Shown: piece by piece, positions 15,203 through 23,465 of the stretch
Layout of the letters: every line of letters begins with the position of its first letter
Numbering within the stretch: the first letter of the stretch is position 1
NCBI GenBank assembly: GCA_965370365.1
Contig: CBDUSP010000015.1
Coordinates: 1-25,782 of the forward strand
Direction of reading: 5' to 3'
DNA from: DAIDHZ01 sp965370365
GTDB lineage: Bacteria > Chlamydiota > Chlamydiia > Chlamydiales > SM23-39
Length of the DNA: 25,782 bases
Translations under genes and position numbers: made by a program
Notes under the pieces: model-generated
The model's database searches: none
The model's input: the letters and a program-made list of their open reading frames with translations, nothing else
What the model was told of the DNA's origin: nothing

Positions 15203-16489
15203 TTAAACAATAAAATTTGCGATTTTTCTTTCGAGATACTGCGGGATTTCCACTTCTAAGAGAATATCATTTTCCTCGTATTTGCGAGAAACAACTCTTC
15301 CCTCTCGGATCACTTCACTTAAAATAGAATATTGTTCTTGTGGAACACGGATATTAACAACTTTTCGAAGCGCTTTTGTCTCTTCAATCATCCGATCGCA
15401 GAGATTATCAAAACCCGTTCTCTCTACAGCCGAAAGTTCAACTGTTTTTGGATACTTAAAGCGAATCCGATCGATCATCAATCGATTCTCACATAGATCT
15501 GTCTTGTTGAGCACTGTGATCATTGGTCTTTTAAGCGCCTTTAACTCTTCTAATACTGCATAGGTTGCATCCGATTGCTGGTCTGCTTTGGGATTGCTCA
15601 CATCAATTAAATGAAGAAGAATATCTGCACTTACTGCTTCTTCTAAAGTACTTCGAAATGCAGCAACAAGAGTGTGGGGAAGCTTCCGAATAAATCCCAC
15701 CGTGTCAATGAGAAGAATCGGCTGGTTATTTGGAAGAGTGAACTGTCTTGTCGTCGTGTCAAGCGTCGCAAAAAGCTTATCTTCAACGAGAACATCCGCA
15801 TCTGTAAGCGCTTTTAACAGCGTTGACTTCCCCGCATTGGTATAGCCGATGATTGCAAAGGTTGGAATTCCAGAGCGCTCTCTCGCTTTTTTTTGCACCT
15901 CACGATATCTTTTAACTTGCTTGAGCTCTCTTTGGAGTTTGGTCACTTGATCCTTTAAAATCCGCCGATCGATCTCGATCTGCTTTTCCCCCTCTCCCTT
16001 AACAAATCCGCTACCTGCACCGCCTGACCTTTGTCTTCCTAAGTGTGTCCAAAGCCTACGAAGGCGTGGCAGCTGATATCTGCAGTTTGCAAGCTCGACC
16101 TGGAGTTTGGCTTCTTTTGTCTGCGCTCTTTGAGCAAAAACGGACAAAATAAGTTCGGTGCGATCGATTACAGATTTTTCTACGATCTTTTCGATATTAC
16201 GCTGCTGCTGGGGAGAAATCTCATCGTCGAAAATGACAACATCGCAATCAATTTCTTTGGCTTTATCGCGGATTTCTACAATTTTCCCTGAGCCTAGATA
16301 TGTGCCTGCGTCAATTTCTCGAAGAGGGCATGCCATTTTAAAAACGGTTTCAAGACCATAGGTATCCCCAAGGCTTTCTAACTCCTCGAGCTGTTCCAGG
16401 CACGTCTCTTTCAAGGATGTTGTATATGTTCCTATGAGAAGGGCTTTTTTAGTTTGCCTGTCCTTCTCTACAAGACGACCGTGTTTCAT
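15203..16489 (-). CDS. hflX: Ribosome-associated GTPase HflX
   Basis: This GTPase splits stalled or stress-damaged ribosomes. The 428-aa product has the N-terminal HflX domain with 'AGTYLGSGK' and 'DDEISPQQQRN' (about 61-99), then a coiled-coil linker. The 'GGAGSGFVKGEGEKQIEIDRR' type Gly-rich patch comes at about 156-176. The G domain shows G1 'GYTNAGKST' at 215-223, G3 'DTVG' at 262-265 and G4 'NKTD' at 328-331. The ATG overlaps the upstream hydrolase stop (ATGA, 16486-16489). As I recall, hflX-phnP adjacency is also found in Chlamydia. Confidence 0.95.
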   Translation of the reverse strand: MKHGRLVEKDRQTKKALLIGTYTTSLKETCLEQLEELESLGDTYGLETVFKMACPLREIDAGTYLGSGKIVEIRDKAKEIDCDVVIFDDEISPQQQRNIEKIVEKSVIDRTELILSVFAQRAQTKEAKLQVELANCRYQLPRLRRLWTHLGRQRSGGAGSGFVKGEGEKQIEIDRRILKDQVTKLQRELKQVKRYREVQKKARERSGIPTFAIIGYTNAGKSTLLKALTDADVLVEDKLFATLDTTTRQFTLPNNQPILLIDTVGFIRKLPHTLVAAFRSTLEEAVSADILLHLIDVSNPKADQQSDATYAVLEELKALKRPMITVLNKTDLCENRLMIDRIRFKYPKTVELSAVERTGFDNLCDRMIEETKALRKVVNIRVPQEQYSILSEVIREGRVVSRKYEENDILLEVEIPQYLERKIANFIV

Positions 16490-17277
16490 GAAAACTCAAA
16501 CTCCATTTCCAAGCCATCATACCCTAATTGGATCGAGGAAGGAAGCTTTTGATTGATCTTTTCATGATCCATTGCATGAGAAATGTGAGTAATCCACGTT
16601 TGCTTAGCCCCCACTTTTTCAGCAAAGGCAACGGCCTCATCTAAAGATAAGTGAAGAGGAGATGGCTCTTCTCGAAGAGCGCTCACAACAAGCGTTTGCA
16701 CTCCTTGAAGACACTCAAAAATGGACGCATCATACTCGCGAATGTCTGAGATATAGGCAAAATCGCCAATACGAAATCCATTGACCTTGGTTCCCCCTTG
16801 AAAATAGCTCATATACCTAATGCGAACCCCAAGAAAATCCAGCTCCCCCTCATCGCCCTCAAGCACGTGTGTGTCGATCTGGGCACTCAGAGTTGGACCT
16901 TTTCCAATCGGACGAAAAAGATAGTCATAACGCTTTTGGAGATCTTCTAAACTCTCAGCAGACAGAAGACAAGGAAGCCTTTTCTTCGAGAGGAAATAAT
17001 AAACTCGAAGTTCATCGATTCCCGCAATATGATCATAATGCGTATGCGTCAAAAGAAGCCCGTCTAAATGATCGATCTTGTATCGAAGAGCTTGCTCACG
17101 AAAATCAGGCCCCACATCGATCAAAAGAGAACGATCGCCTACCTTCAAAAGACCAGAAGGTCGCAGGCGTTTGTTATGCGTTACGCCAGAAAAACAAACG
17201 GGACACTTACATCCAATCACGGGGATTCCAACAGATGCCGATGTTCCCAAAAATAAAAAAGTGCCTTTATTCTTCAT
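16486..17277 (-). CDS. MBL-fold metal-dependent hydrolase, PhnP-like
   Basis: This metallo-beta-lactamase-fold phosphodiesterase is of the PhnP/YycJ-neighbour type; the substrate is unknown. The metal motif 'HTHYDH' is at residues 78-83. The N-terminal 'GCKCPVC' (Cys23, 25, 28) matches the extra structural-zinc cysteines of PhnP. Further His ligands are visible near the C-terminus ('THISHAMDHE'). The ATG at 17277 is preferred because the conserved 'FLFLGTSASVGIPVIGC' begins just after it. An in-frame ATG at 17322 and a GTG at 17331 would add 15-18 basic residues. The Shine-Dalgarno evidence does not decide. It is the first gene of the hflX-prfC run and is divergent from the Inc-like genes. 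Confidence 0.88.
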   Translation of the reverse strand: MKNKGTFLFLGTSASVGIPVIGCKCPVCFSGVTHNKRLRPSGLLKVGDRSLLIDVGPDFREQALRYKIDHLDGLLLTHTHYDHIAGIDELRVYYFLSKKRLPCLLSAESLEDLQKRYDYLFRPIGKGPTLSAQIDTHVLEGDEGELDFLGVRIRYMSYFQGGTKVNGFRIGDFAYISDIREYDASIFECLQGVQTLVVSALREEPSPLHLSLDEAVAFAEKVGAKQTWITHISHAMDHEKINQKLPSSIQLGYDGLEMEFEFS

Positions 17278-17335
17278 CTTAACAATAAGTGATCGTATCA
17301 CCTTCTTTGTTTTCTTCGCCATCTTTAACACAATC

Positions 17336-17365
17336 TTAACATCCTTAAAGATGAAAGATTAATCA
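17336..17365 (+). promoter_or_regulatory. Candidate promoter for the Inc-like gene pair
   Basis: TTAACA (17336-17341) and TAATCA (17360-17365) are separated by 18 bp. Transcription would begin near 17373 and the leader would carry AGGA before ATG 17426. The region is AT-rich, so the match is only suggestive. Confidence 0.3.
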
Positions 17366-17425
17366 TTACAAAAAAAACCAAAACTGGTAGCATCTTCCCT
17401 CTTCATTCAAAAAAAAAGGAATTTT

Positions 17426-18529
17426 ATGAGTAGCATTTTAAGTAGCTTATCCTCACTTCTCGGATTCGGATCCACACCAAAGACCACATCCACACCTCCT
17501 CCAGCACAGGGAAATATTCCTGAGCAAAACATCCAAACACCCGTCCTCTCGGTAGAAGGCTCTCAAGCATTAACAAACGTTTCCCCCACTCCCCCAGAAA
17601 GTCTCCAAGGAACCACTAACAAAGTTACCGGTCTCTTTAATACAACGCTTGCAAAAGTAACTGGATTGATTGCGTGTGCCAAGGAAAGGATTTTTTCTTT
17701 AGCTCCAAACCTGTCCGTAGAGTTAACGAAAACAAAGATCAGCCAAGCAATTTTAGTGCTTACCTCAGGATACAGTCTGCTTGGAGTAAGAGCAACCTTT
17801 GGAAGTCTTATTCCTCACACTTTTGCCTCTTTTATTGGAGCCGTTCCTTTTCTTGCGGCATCCGGAATTCTTCTTTGGTATGCAAGCTCTTTAGTCGATT
17901 ACGACAGCGAAAAATCACGCGAATCCATCCGTAAGGACGCTCATAGTCTTAGCTTTGGAGAGATCATCAAGAAATATGACTTGGATAAAATTTTCGCACA
18001 TCAAATTTTGAACAACAAAGAGTTTCAACAAGTATATCGATCCCATGTTGCGACCCTTTCTATAAACGAGGCTATTTCTCTCCATAGTCAAACAAGGCGC
18101 GCCCTGATAAAAACCAATACGACTCTAACTCCTTGCCCTTATGAAATCCCTCATCCATCTGAATTAAGGAACCAATTTAAAGAGGAAACAAAAGATATTC
18201 CTCTTCATAAATTGTCTGAAAAATATGATCTTACCCATTTAGCACGACTCAAAATTCTTGAAAACGACGAGATTGCAACCATTCTAAAGGAGGAAACACT
18301 CCATGAGGAAAACAGCAAGAAAAAGGATTCTGTTAAACAAAAAACCGCAAAGGTTATCGACAGTCTTATTACTCACAACTCGCTGACACTCACGTCCGCA
18401 CAACAGACAGAGAATGCACTTAAGAAGCTTCAAGAAAAAGCCGAAAAGGGCCCTCTTAACTCTCAAGAGCAAGAGACGTTAAGCAAACTCACAGAGACAG
18501 TAGGTTCATCTCACATAGAGACCACATAA
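17426..18529 (+). CDS. Inc-like membrane protein, paralogue of the next gene
   Basis: The 367-aa product is probably exported and membrane-inserted. Residues 1-65 are rich in Ser, Thr, Pro and Gln with no Sec signal. A paired hydrophobic segment follows (about 106-124 and 128-156), as in chlamydial inclusion-membrane (Inc) proteins, and then a helical, charged C-terminal domain. That domain contains two copies of a roughly 30-residue motif (176-205 and 258-287), each with 'KYDL', then 'IL' and acidic residues. Between them lies 'CPYEIPHPSELR', which is also found in the next protein as 'CLYELPRPSNWR'. ATG 17426 has AGGA about 8 nt upstream. The Inc assignment is based on hydropathy layout and context; no specific function can be given. 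Confidence 0.65.
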   Translation: MSSILSSLSSLLGFGSTPKTTSTPPPAQGNIPEQNIQTPVLSVEGSQALTNVSPTPPESLQGTTNKVTGLFNTTLAKVTGLIACAKERIFSLAPNLSVELTKTKISQAILVLTSGYSLLGVRATFGSLIPHTFASFIGAVPFLAASGILLWYASSLVDYDSEKSRESIRKDAHSLSFGEIIKKYDLDKIFAHQILNNKEFQQVYRSHVATLSINEAISLHSQTRRALIKTNTTLTPCPYEIPHPSELRNQFKEETKDIPLHKLSEKYDLTHLARLKILENDEIATILKEETLHEENSKKKDSVKQKTAKVIDSLITHNSLTLTSAQQTENALKKLQEKAEKGPLNSQEQETLSKLTETVGSSHIETT

Positions 18530-18600
18530 AACTTAAGCAGCTCTCAAGAAGGCTGAGAGCAAAAGGTTCCTACGAAGGAATCTTTGGAACCAAACAAGTA
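18530..18600 (+). other. Two hairpins between the Inc-like genes
   Basis: GCTCTCA (18540-18546) pairs with TGAGAGC (18554-18560). GGTTCC (18565-18570) can pair with GGAACC (18586-18591) or, alternatively, TTCCT (18567-18571) with AGGAA (18576-18580). There is no T-run, so these are not classical terminators. They may stabilise or process the bicistronic transcript. Confidence 0.4.
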
Positions 18601-18637
18601 AGAAAAACAAAAACATTTCACCAAAAAAGAGGATATT

Positions 18638-19672
18638 ATGAGTAGACCATCTTCCGCCACGCATAACCCAACAACCCGCACGGAAACCATCGAGAGTTCA
18701 CCTAACACCCAAAATGCATCGGATACTGACCAAAAAGTCGCTGGGCTTGCTCAGCAACAGATTCAGGATGCAGCTTCTAAAGTAGAGAACACTAGCGATA
18801 CAGAGCAAGCGTCTTCCGAGAAAGTGCCAGAGCGGACTCTTCTCCAGAAACTTACTTCACCAAACACGGAAATGCCTACGACCGAACAAAAAGAAGTTGT
18901 CTTAAACGGTGCTCTTGGCGGTATAGGTATAGGCACTACAACTGCTTTAGCAGGAATGTACAACAACAATTCCACGACAACTGGTGCTGGGCTGCTGTTG
19001 CTGATTCTCAGTGTGGCGGCAGGGGTCTTCTCAAAATTTCGCGCGAACATAAACTATGAGAACCCTCAAGACCTTAAACTGAGCCGGGATGCCGCTATAC
19101 AAGATTCCCTTCAGAAAACAGTTAAGCAGCATGGATGGGAAAATCTGTTCACGCACAAGATTCTAGAGCCAGCGACTTTTGCGGAGAAATTCCAATCTTT
19201 TGAAGAAAGTGCCTCCTTCAATGAGCTGATTGCTTTGTATAAAGATGCAAGCAAAGCACTTGAATCTGTTAAACAAGCAGACCCCGAATGCTTATATGAA
19301 CTTCCACGTCCTTCGAACTGGAGAGCCAAATTTTTGAAGGAAGTGGAGCCTTTGAGTTTTGATAAACATCTAGAAGAGTATTCTATGAATGATTTGAAGG
19401 CTTTTGACATCCTGCCAGACGAGTCCTTTGAGCTCTTATATAAAGCAAAATTTATCTTAGAGAAAAAAAATCAAGTAGTTCAGGAGTGTAATCTCGCAAC
19501 AGAAAGGCCTTTGTTTCAAGTAGAAAAGAAAAGAGGCCGCACTATGGAAGCAAAGGAAAAAGAAACGAATCTTGCTATGAAAGAGAGACTCGATGCTCTT
19601 AATAAGGAAGAAGACAGTCTAAAAAGTGCCTACTTAAGGAGCCTTGCAAGCGCCTTGCCTAAAAGTGCATGA
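18638..19672 (+). CDS. Inc-like membrane protein, second paralogue
   Basis: The 344-aa product has the same layout as the upstream gene. It has a long polar N-terminus rich in Ser, Thr and Gln (1-85), then a hydrophobic pair (about 88-106 and 114-133) joined by an Asn/Thr-rich turn. A charged helical C-terminal domain follows with two motif copies (157-186 with 'NLFTHKIL' and 240-269 with 'DLKAFDIL') and the shared 'CLYELPRPSNWR'. The last 60 residues are Lys/Glu-rich and probably coiled coil. The AGAGG ribosome site is about 7 nt before ATG. Its 3' end overlaps the opposing oxidoreductase gene by 43 bp. The pair probably arose by tandem duplication followed by strong divergence. Confidence 0.65.
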   Translation: MSRPSSATHNPTTRTETIESSPNTQNASDTDQKVAGLAQQQIQDAASKVENTSDTEQASSEKVPERTLLQKLTSPNTEMPTTEQKEVVLNGALGGIGIGTTTALAGMYNNNSTTTGAGLLLLILSVAAGVFSKFRANINYENPQDLKLSRDAAIQDSLQKTVKQHGWENLFTHKILEPATFAEKFQSFEESASFNELIALYKDASKALESVKQADPECLYELPRPSNWRAKFLKEVEPLSFDKHLEEYSMNDLKAFDILPDESFELLYKAKFILEKKNQVVQECNLATERPLFQVEKKRGRTMEAKEKETNLAMKERLDALNKEEDSLKSAYLRSLASALPKSA

Positions 19673-20544
19673 TATAAAAGCCCCCGAGAGCCAAGACCTG
19701 TAAAAACCCAGGTCTTTGGAGCAACTTGAGCTACAATTGGCTTATGTCCCTCCCTCGGGGCAATTCTTTTTCCAGAGCGAATTTCCTTTAAGCTAAAATC
19801 CAATGCATGCGGGTAAAAGGCTGAGACCTTGTCTAAAAGCTCGATTGCTTTTTGCGGAGAAGGTTCTGCCGTGTGTTCATATGTCGATCCTACCTGACAA
19901 AACTGAGTGTCTTCTGTAACTGCAATATAGCCTTGAGAGCTCACGCTAAATGGCAATGGCTGATCCCATCTGCAAACAAGCGACTGGCCAATTGCCGTGC
20001 GCGTTTTAAGATCCTTGCATTCTTCAAACTGGTGAATCTCAGACCCAACAGAGAGAACGACCCGGTCAAAGTCCCCAGAAAAACGCTCCTTCACAAAAAT
20101 AGCGCCCTTTTTTTCACAGGCAAGCCACAATCCCTCTAAATATCTTCTAGAAAAGACGGTAATCCCTTGCGGAATCCAAAGTCCCTCTACTTTGTTTCCT
20201 CCAAGAGAGATTTCTTTCCAAAGAGCGTCTTTGTTTTTGCGGAAATCGATCTTTTGTTGTTCTGTAACAGCAGGGCGAAAAATCCCTGTGTAACTTGCAA
20301 CTGGCATTCCAAGAGCTTCTTCCGAAGACAGGAGCAGCTTTTTAGTTGATTCCATCCCTTTATCTGCTTCCCAGGAACGGGAGGCGGTTTTTCCTGCAAA
20401 AGGATGAAGCAGTCCAGTGGAAGCGCTAGAGGCTCCCTTTCCAATCCCCTTAGGATCAAAAAGAGTCACATCAAAGCCCTGTTCAAGTGCGTGGTAACAA
20501 ACAGAAAGGCCGGCAAGACCTGCGCCAACAACGGCAAGTTTCAT
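19630..20544 (-). CDS. FAD-dependent oxidoreductase, DadA/MnmC/ThiO type
   Basis: This flavoenzyme of the D-amino-acid-oxidase superfamily oxidises an amine or amino acid; the substrate is not known. From ATG 20544 the 304-aa product opens directly with the FAD-binding 'MKLAVVGAGLAGLS' (GxGxxG). A Ser/Gly-rich 'GASSASTGLLHPFAGK' resembles the MnmC oxidase domain and plastid or cyanobacterial relatives. It ends with 'GLGSRGLLYHALLGKALA'. The start is set by the ATGA overlap with the upstream gene (20541-20544); a longer in-frame opening at 20646 would add 34 unconserved residues. It is the last gene of the yhhQ-to-oxidoreductase run. Confidence 0.85.
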   Translation of the reverse strand: MKLAVVGAGLAGLSVCYHALEQGFDVTLFDPKGIGKGASSASTGLLHPFAGKTASRSWEADKGMESTKKLLLSSEEALGMPVASYTGIFRPAVTEQQKIDFRKNKDALWKEISLGGNKVEGLWIPQGITVFSRRYLEGLWLACEKKGAIFVKERFSGDFDRVVLSVGSEIHQFEECKDLKTRTAIGQSLVCRWDQPLPFSVSSQGYIAVTEDTQFCQVGSTYEHTAEPSPQKAIELLDKVSAFYPHALDFSLKEIRSGKRIAPREGHKPIVAQVAPKTWVFTGLGSRGLLYHALLGKALARLLK

Positions 20545-21353
20545 TTTTTTTCTTGGAGGAGGGCATAACTCTCCGATGAAAAATTGAAAAAGAAGAGAAT
20601 TGCTGGGCTGATAAGTGCTGCAAAAGGAATCATCATAAAAAACCACTGAATTGCAATGGCAAGAGATCCACTAGCTAGCAAGAAGCTCGTGTTTGTAAAA
20701 ACAGCAGCAACAGATAAAAGAAAAAAGGTAAAAAGTAGAGGGAAAACCCCGATTGCAAACAAACAGGTCGCACCGAAAATGCGCATTTTTAAAAAGTTAA
20801 AAATTTTCTTAATCCACGATCCTTTACGAACAGAGAGTAGATTCACAGCAGGCGTAACAAAAAACAAAATCCCCAGATTGATAAGGCAAAGAACAAGCGA
20901 TCCAAAAATCAAAAGGAACGGAGCAAATGAAAAGATTACGCTAAAAAACTCTCCAACTCCCGGGATTTCTTTTAAGAGGAAGAAAAAGCCAAGAAGAATC
21001 CAAAGCAACAAATATACAAGAAGAGGAGGAACTGCGACGTAGGCAACTCCAATGACTAAATCCATGGAAGAGCCAATCAGACGTCGAACATTTATTTTCG
21101 TTCCATTGATATCTCTTGGATACATCTTTGATAAAAGAACACCGAGCGCAAGCAAAATTCCAGTAGAGATGAAAAAAGGTAAAAACCCCAAACAAAGTGA
21201 GATCCAAGGATTTGCATTCAAGCTTAGAGCTCTGCAAAAAACCGTCAAAATGCCACAGAGCACGAGAGTCGGAAAGGTAAGAAGCAATCTTCTTCGAGAA
21301 AACGAAAAATAGAGAGCCCTATTGAAGGCTTTTTCAAGTTTTGTCCAGTTCAT
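20541..21353 (-). CDS. Hypothetical multi-pass membrane protein
   Basis: The 270-aa integral membrane protein has no recognised family. About six hydrophobic segments are visible (roughly residues 22-44, 50-75, 95-125, 138-168, 192-218 and 225-256). A polar loop with 'YPRDINGTKINVRRL' near 78-92 and a basic loop 'RKGSWIKKIFNFLKMR' before the fifth segment separate them. There are no transporter signature motifs. The ATG overlaps the pip stop and its own stop overlaps the oxidoreductase start (ATGA both times), so it is translated in step with its neighbours. Confidence 0.75.
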   Translation of the reverse strand: MNWTKLEKAFNRALYFSFSRRRLLLTFPTLVLCGILTVFCRALSLNANPWISLCLGFLPFFISTGILLALGVLLSKMYPRDINGTKINVRRLIGSSMDLVIGVAYVAVPPLLVYLLLWILLGFFFLLKEIPGVGEFFSVIFSFAPFLLIFGSLVLCLINLGILFFVTPAVNLLSVRKGSWIKKIFNFLKMRIFGATCLFAIGVFPLLFTFFLLSVAAVFTNTSFLLASGSLAIAIQWFFMMIPFAALISPAILFFFNFSSESYALLQEKK

Positions 21354-22297
21354 AGACCAGCAGTATAGTCGGTCGCGCGAATCAATGCATCCATTATTCC
21401 TTTTTCACTTGATGAATGGCCTGCGTCTGGAATGATTTCAAGCTTTGCCTCTGGCCAAGCTTTGTGCAATTCCCAGGCTGATTCAAACGGACAAACAAGA
21501 TCGTACCTCCCTTGAATGATAACGCCAGGGATGTGGCGGATTTTATCTACGTTTTCAACAAGAAAATTGTCTGTCTTGAAAAAGCAGTTATTTAAAAAGT
21601 AGTGACATTCAACCCGAGCCAGCGCATCTGCATGCTCATCTTCTGTAAACTCAGCAAACAGCTCAGGATCAAACACAAGGCGCAAGTTGATCGTTTCCCA
21701 AATCGTCCATGCTTTTGCAGCCCTTTTCCTCACTTTTGGATCAGCAGACGTAAGTTGCTTATAGTAAGCAGTTAAGAGATCACCCCTCTCATCTAAAGGG
21801 ATCGGCTCAAGAAACTTATCCCATTCATCAGCAAAGATATGGTGCGCTCCAAATTGATAAAACCAGTGCATTTCCTTTTTCCTTCCAAGAAAAATACCCC
21901 GTAAAATCAAAGCCCGAACCTTATTTGGGTGCTCTTCGGCGTAGGCAAGCGCAAGCGTGCTTCCCCACGAACCGCCAAATACAACCCATGTATCGACCTT
22001 TAAAAATAAGCGCAACTTTTCGATGTCAGAGACAAGATCCCATGTCGTGTTGTTTTTAATTTCCGCATGAGGCGTGCTTTTGCCACAGCCTCTTTGATCA
22101 AAGAGAATGATTCGATAGAGCTTTGGGTTAAAAAACGAGCGATGATGTCCATATGTGCCAGAGCCAGGTCCTCCATGCAAAAAGACAACAGGCGTTCCTT
22201 CAGGATTCCCACTTTCCTCAAAGTAAAGCTGATGTCCATCTCCAACATCGAGATGCCCCGTCTTATACGGTTCAATTGGGGGGTATTTTGTTTTCAT
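21350..22297 (-). CDS. pip: Proline iminopeptidase, S33 family
   Basis: This alpha/beta hydrolase cleaves N-terminal proline from peptides. The 315-aa product has the oxyanion motif 'HGGPGSG' at 41-47, 'FDQRGCGKSTPH' at 66-77, and the nucleophile elbow 'GGSWGS' with Ser110. Asp266 and His294 complete the triad, and the spacing matches characterised proline iminopeptidases (S113, D268, H296 in the Serratia enzyme). The length is normal. The start overlaps the gltA stop (ATGA, 22294-22297). Confidence 0.93.
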   Translation of the reverse strand: MKTKYPPIEPYKTGHLDVGDGHQLYFEESGNPEGTPVVFLHGGPGSGTYGHHRSFFNPKLYRIILFDQRGCGKSTPHAEIKNNTTWDLVSDIEKLRLFLKVDTWVVFGGSWGSTLALAYAEEHPNKVRALILRGIFLGRKKEMHWFYQFGAHHIFADEWDKFLEPIPLDERGDLLTAYYKQLTSADPKVRKRAAKAWTIWETINLRLVFDPELFAEFTEDEHADALARVECHYFLNNCFFKTDNFLVENVDKIRHIPGVIIQGRYDLVCPFESAWELHKAWPEAKLEIIPDAGHSSSEKGIMDALIRATDYTAGL

Positions 22298-23409
22298 GGG
22301 CGATGCTTATAGATGTAGGAAGGTCTCATAATCGGAGTTCCCTTGCCATCTAATGCGTGGAGTCTTTCGTAGACAATTTGGATAGCGATCCCGATGCTTC
22401 TGGCTGTCCCAAATAACACGGGAGAATATTCTAACTGTTCAAATCCTGCGATGTTAAGCATGACTCCCGAGATCGCATCAATGTTGGGAAATAGGTTCGG
22501 AATTTTTGCACTTTCTTCTCGAAGAATCCATGCAGTTTTCACAAGGGGATTATCAGGGAAATGTTTTTGGCAGTATTCATAGCAAATGTGAGCTCGCGGG
22601 TCTTCCGTCTGTAAAATCGCGTGACCAAAGCCTGGAATATGGCCTTCCTGTGTTCGTAAAATACCCTCTATTGACTCTCTTGTCTCCCCCGCTTTTGCTA
22701 GTTTCGATACAAACGAAAATGCATCCTGAAGAGCGCCCCCATGCCGCCTTCCTCCAAGAGAAAGCATTGAAGAGGCAAGACATCCGTACATGTTTTCAAG
22801 ACTCGACGATACTGCTTTCCCGACAAAGGTAGAAAGAGTTCCTCCTCCATGATCGAAATTCAAAATGCTAAAGATGCGAAGTGTCTGAGTAAAAAGTTCC
22901 CCTTTTTGCATACAAAGCATTTCGGCAAAACTTTCAACGTAACCAAGATCTGGATTTGGCTGCGGTGTTTCTTTTGAAAACGCCTGACTATTGATCACGC
23001 AAGCGGCAATATGGGGAATTTTGGCAATGATATTTAAACAATCTTCGCGGTAATCATCTGTTGCCTCATGCATACCCGCAATTAAAATGGCCGTTGCAAG
23101 CGCATCCATTGGACGGCCCACTTTTGGAAGCGAGTAGATCTGCTTTACCACCTCTTCTTTGCAAACAGCTCTTTCAGCAAGCTTGCTATAAAACTCACTT
23201 ACCTGATCTTTACTCCCCATTTCTCCATAATAAAGCAAATAGATAACCTCTTCTGGGCTCCTCGAAACGAGTCCAGAAATCGGTCTGCCGGCATAAGAGA
23301 GCCCTTTTTTGGGATCGATGTGAGAGGTGACGCAATAGCCCGCAGGGACTCCTCGAAATCCCGATTCTAGATGATCTTTTGTGAGTTCAAACAATACTCC
23401 TTCGCGCAT
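22294..23409 (-). CDS. gltA: Citrate synthase
   Basis: This enzyme condenses oxaloacetate and acetyl-CoA to citrate, entering the TCA cycle. The 371-aa product keeps all key residues: the 'DHGGG' His187, His223 in 'RRHGGA', His263 in 'PGFGH', Arg272 in 'DPRA', Asp311 in 'NIDAISG' and Arg337 in 'ARSIG'. Some motifs differ from the usual form (DHGGG for the common DHE/DHG-N, and GGRRHGGA for GPLHGGA), so it belongs to a divergent branch. GGAG lies about 6 nt before ATG. Chlamydiaceae lack citrate synthase, so its presence points to an environmental chlamydia. It sits 56 bp downstream of tgt and is coupled to pip. Confidence 0.93.
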   Translation of the reverse strand: MREGVLFELTKDHLESGFRGVPAGYCVTSHIDPKKGLSYAGRPISGLVSRSPEEVIYLLYYGEMGSKDQVSEFYSKLAERAVCKEEVVKQIYSLPKVGRPMDALATAILIAGMHEATDDYREDCLNIIAKIPHIAACVINSQAFSKETPQPNPDLGYVESFAEMLCMQKGELFTQTLRIFSILNFDHGGGTLSTFVGKAVSSSLENMYGCLASSMLSLGGRRHGGALQDAFSFVSKLAKAGETRESIEGILRTQEGHIPGFGHAILQTEDPRAHICYEYCQKHFPDNPLVKTAWILREESAKIPNLFPNIDAISGVMLNIAGFEQLEYSPVLFGTARSIGIAIQIVYERLHALDGKGTPIMRPSYIYKHRP

Positions 23410-23465
23410 AACTTCTCCGCCTTGTCAAATGATTTACTCATCCTGCGGGAAAGGGATTTTTTCTT

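Noticed and set aside
16869..17282. 137-aa plus-strand frame
   Set aside because: Antisense to the MBL hydrolase, which has intact metal motifs.
20656..21042. 128-aa Lys/Arg-rich plus-strand frame
   Set aside because: A basic frame opposite a hydrophobic membrane protein is the expected shadow of Phe/Leu codons.
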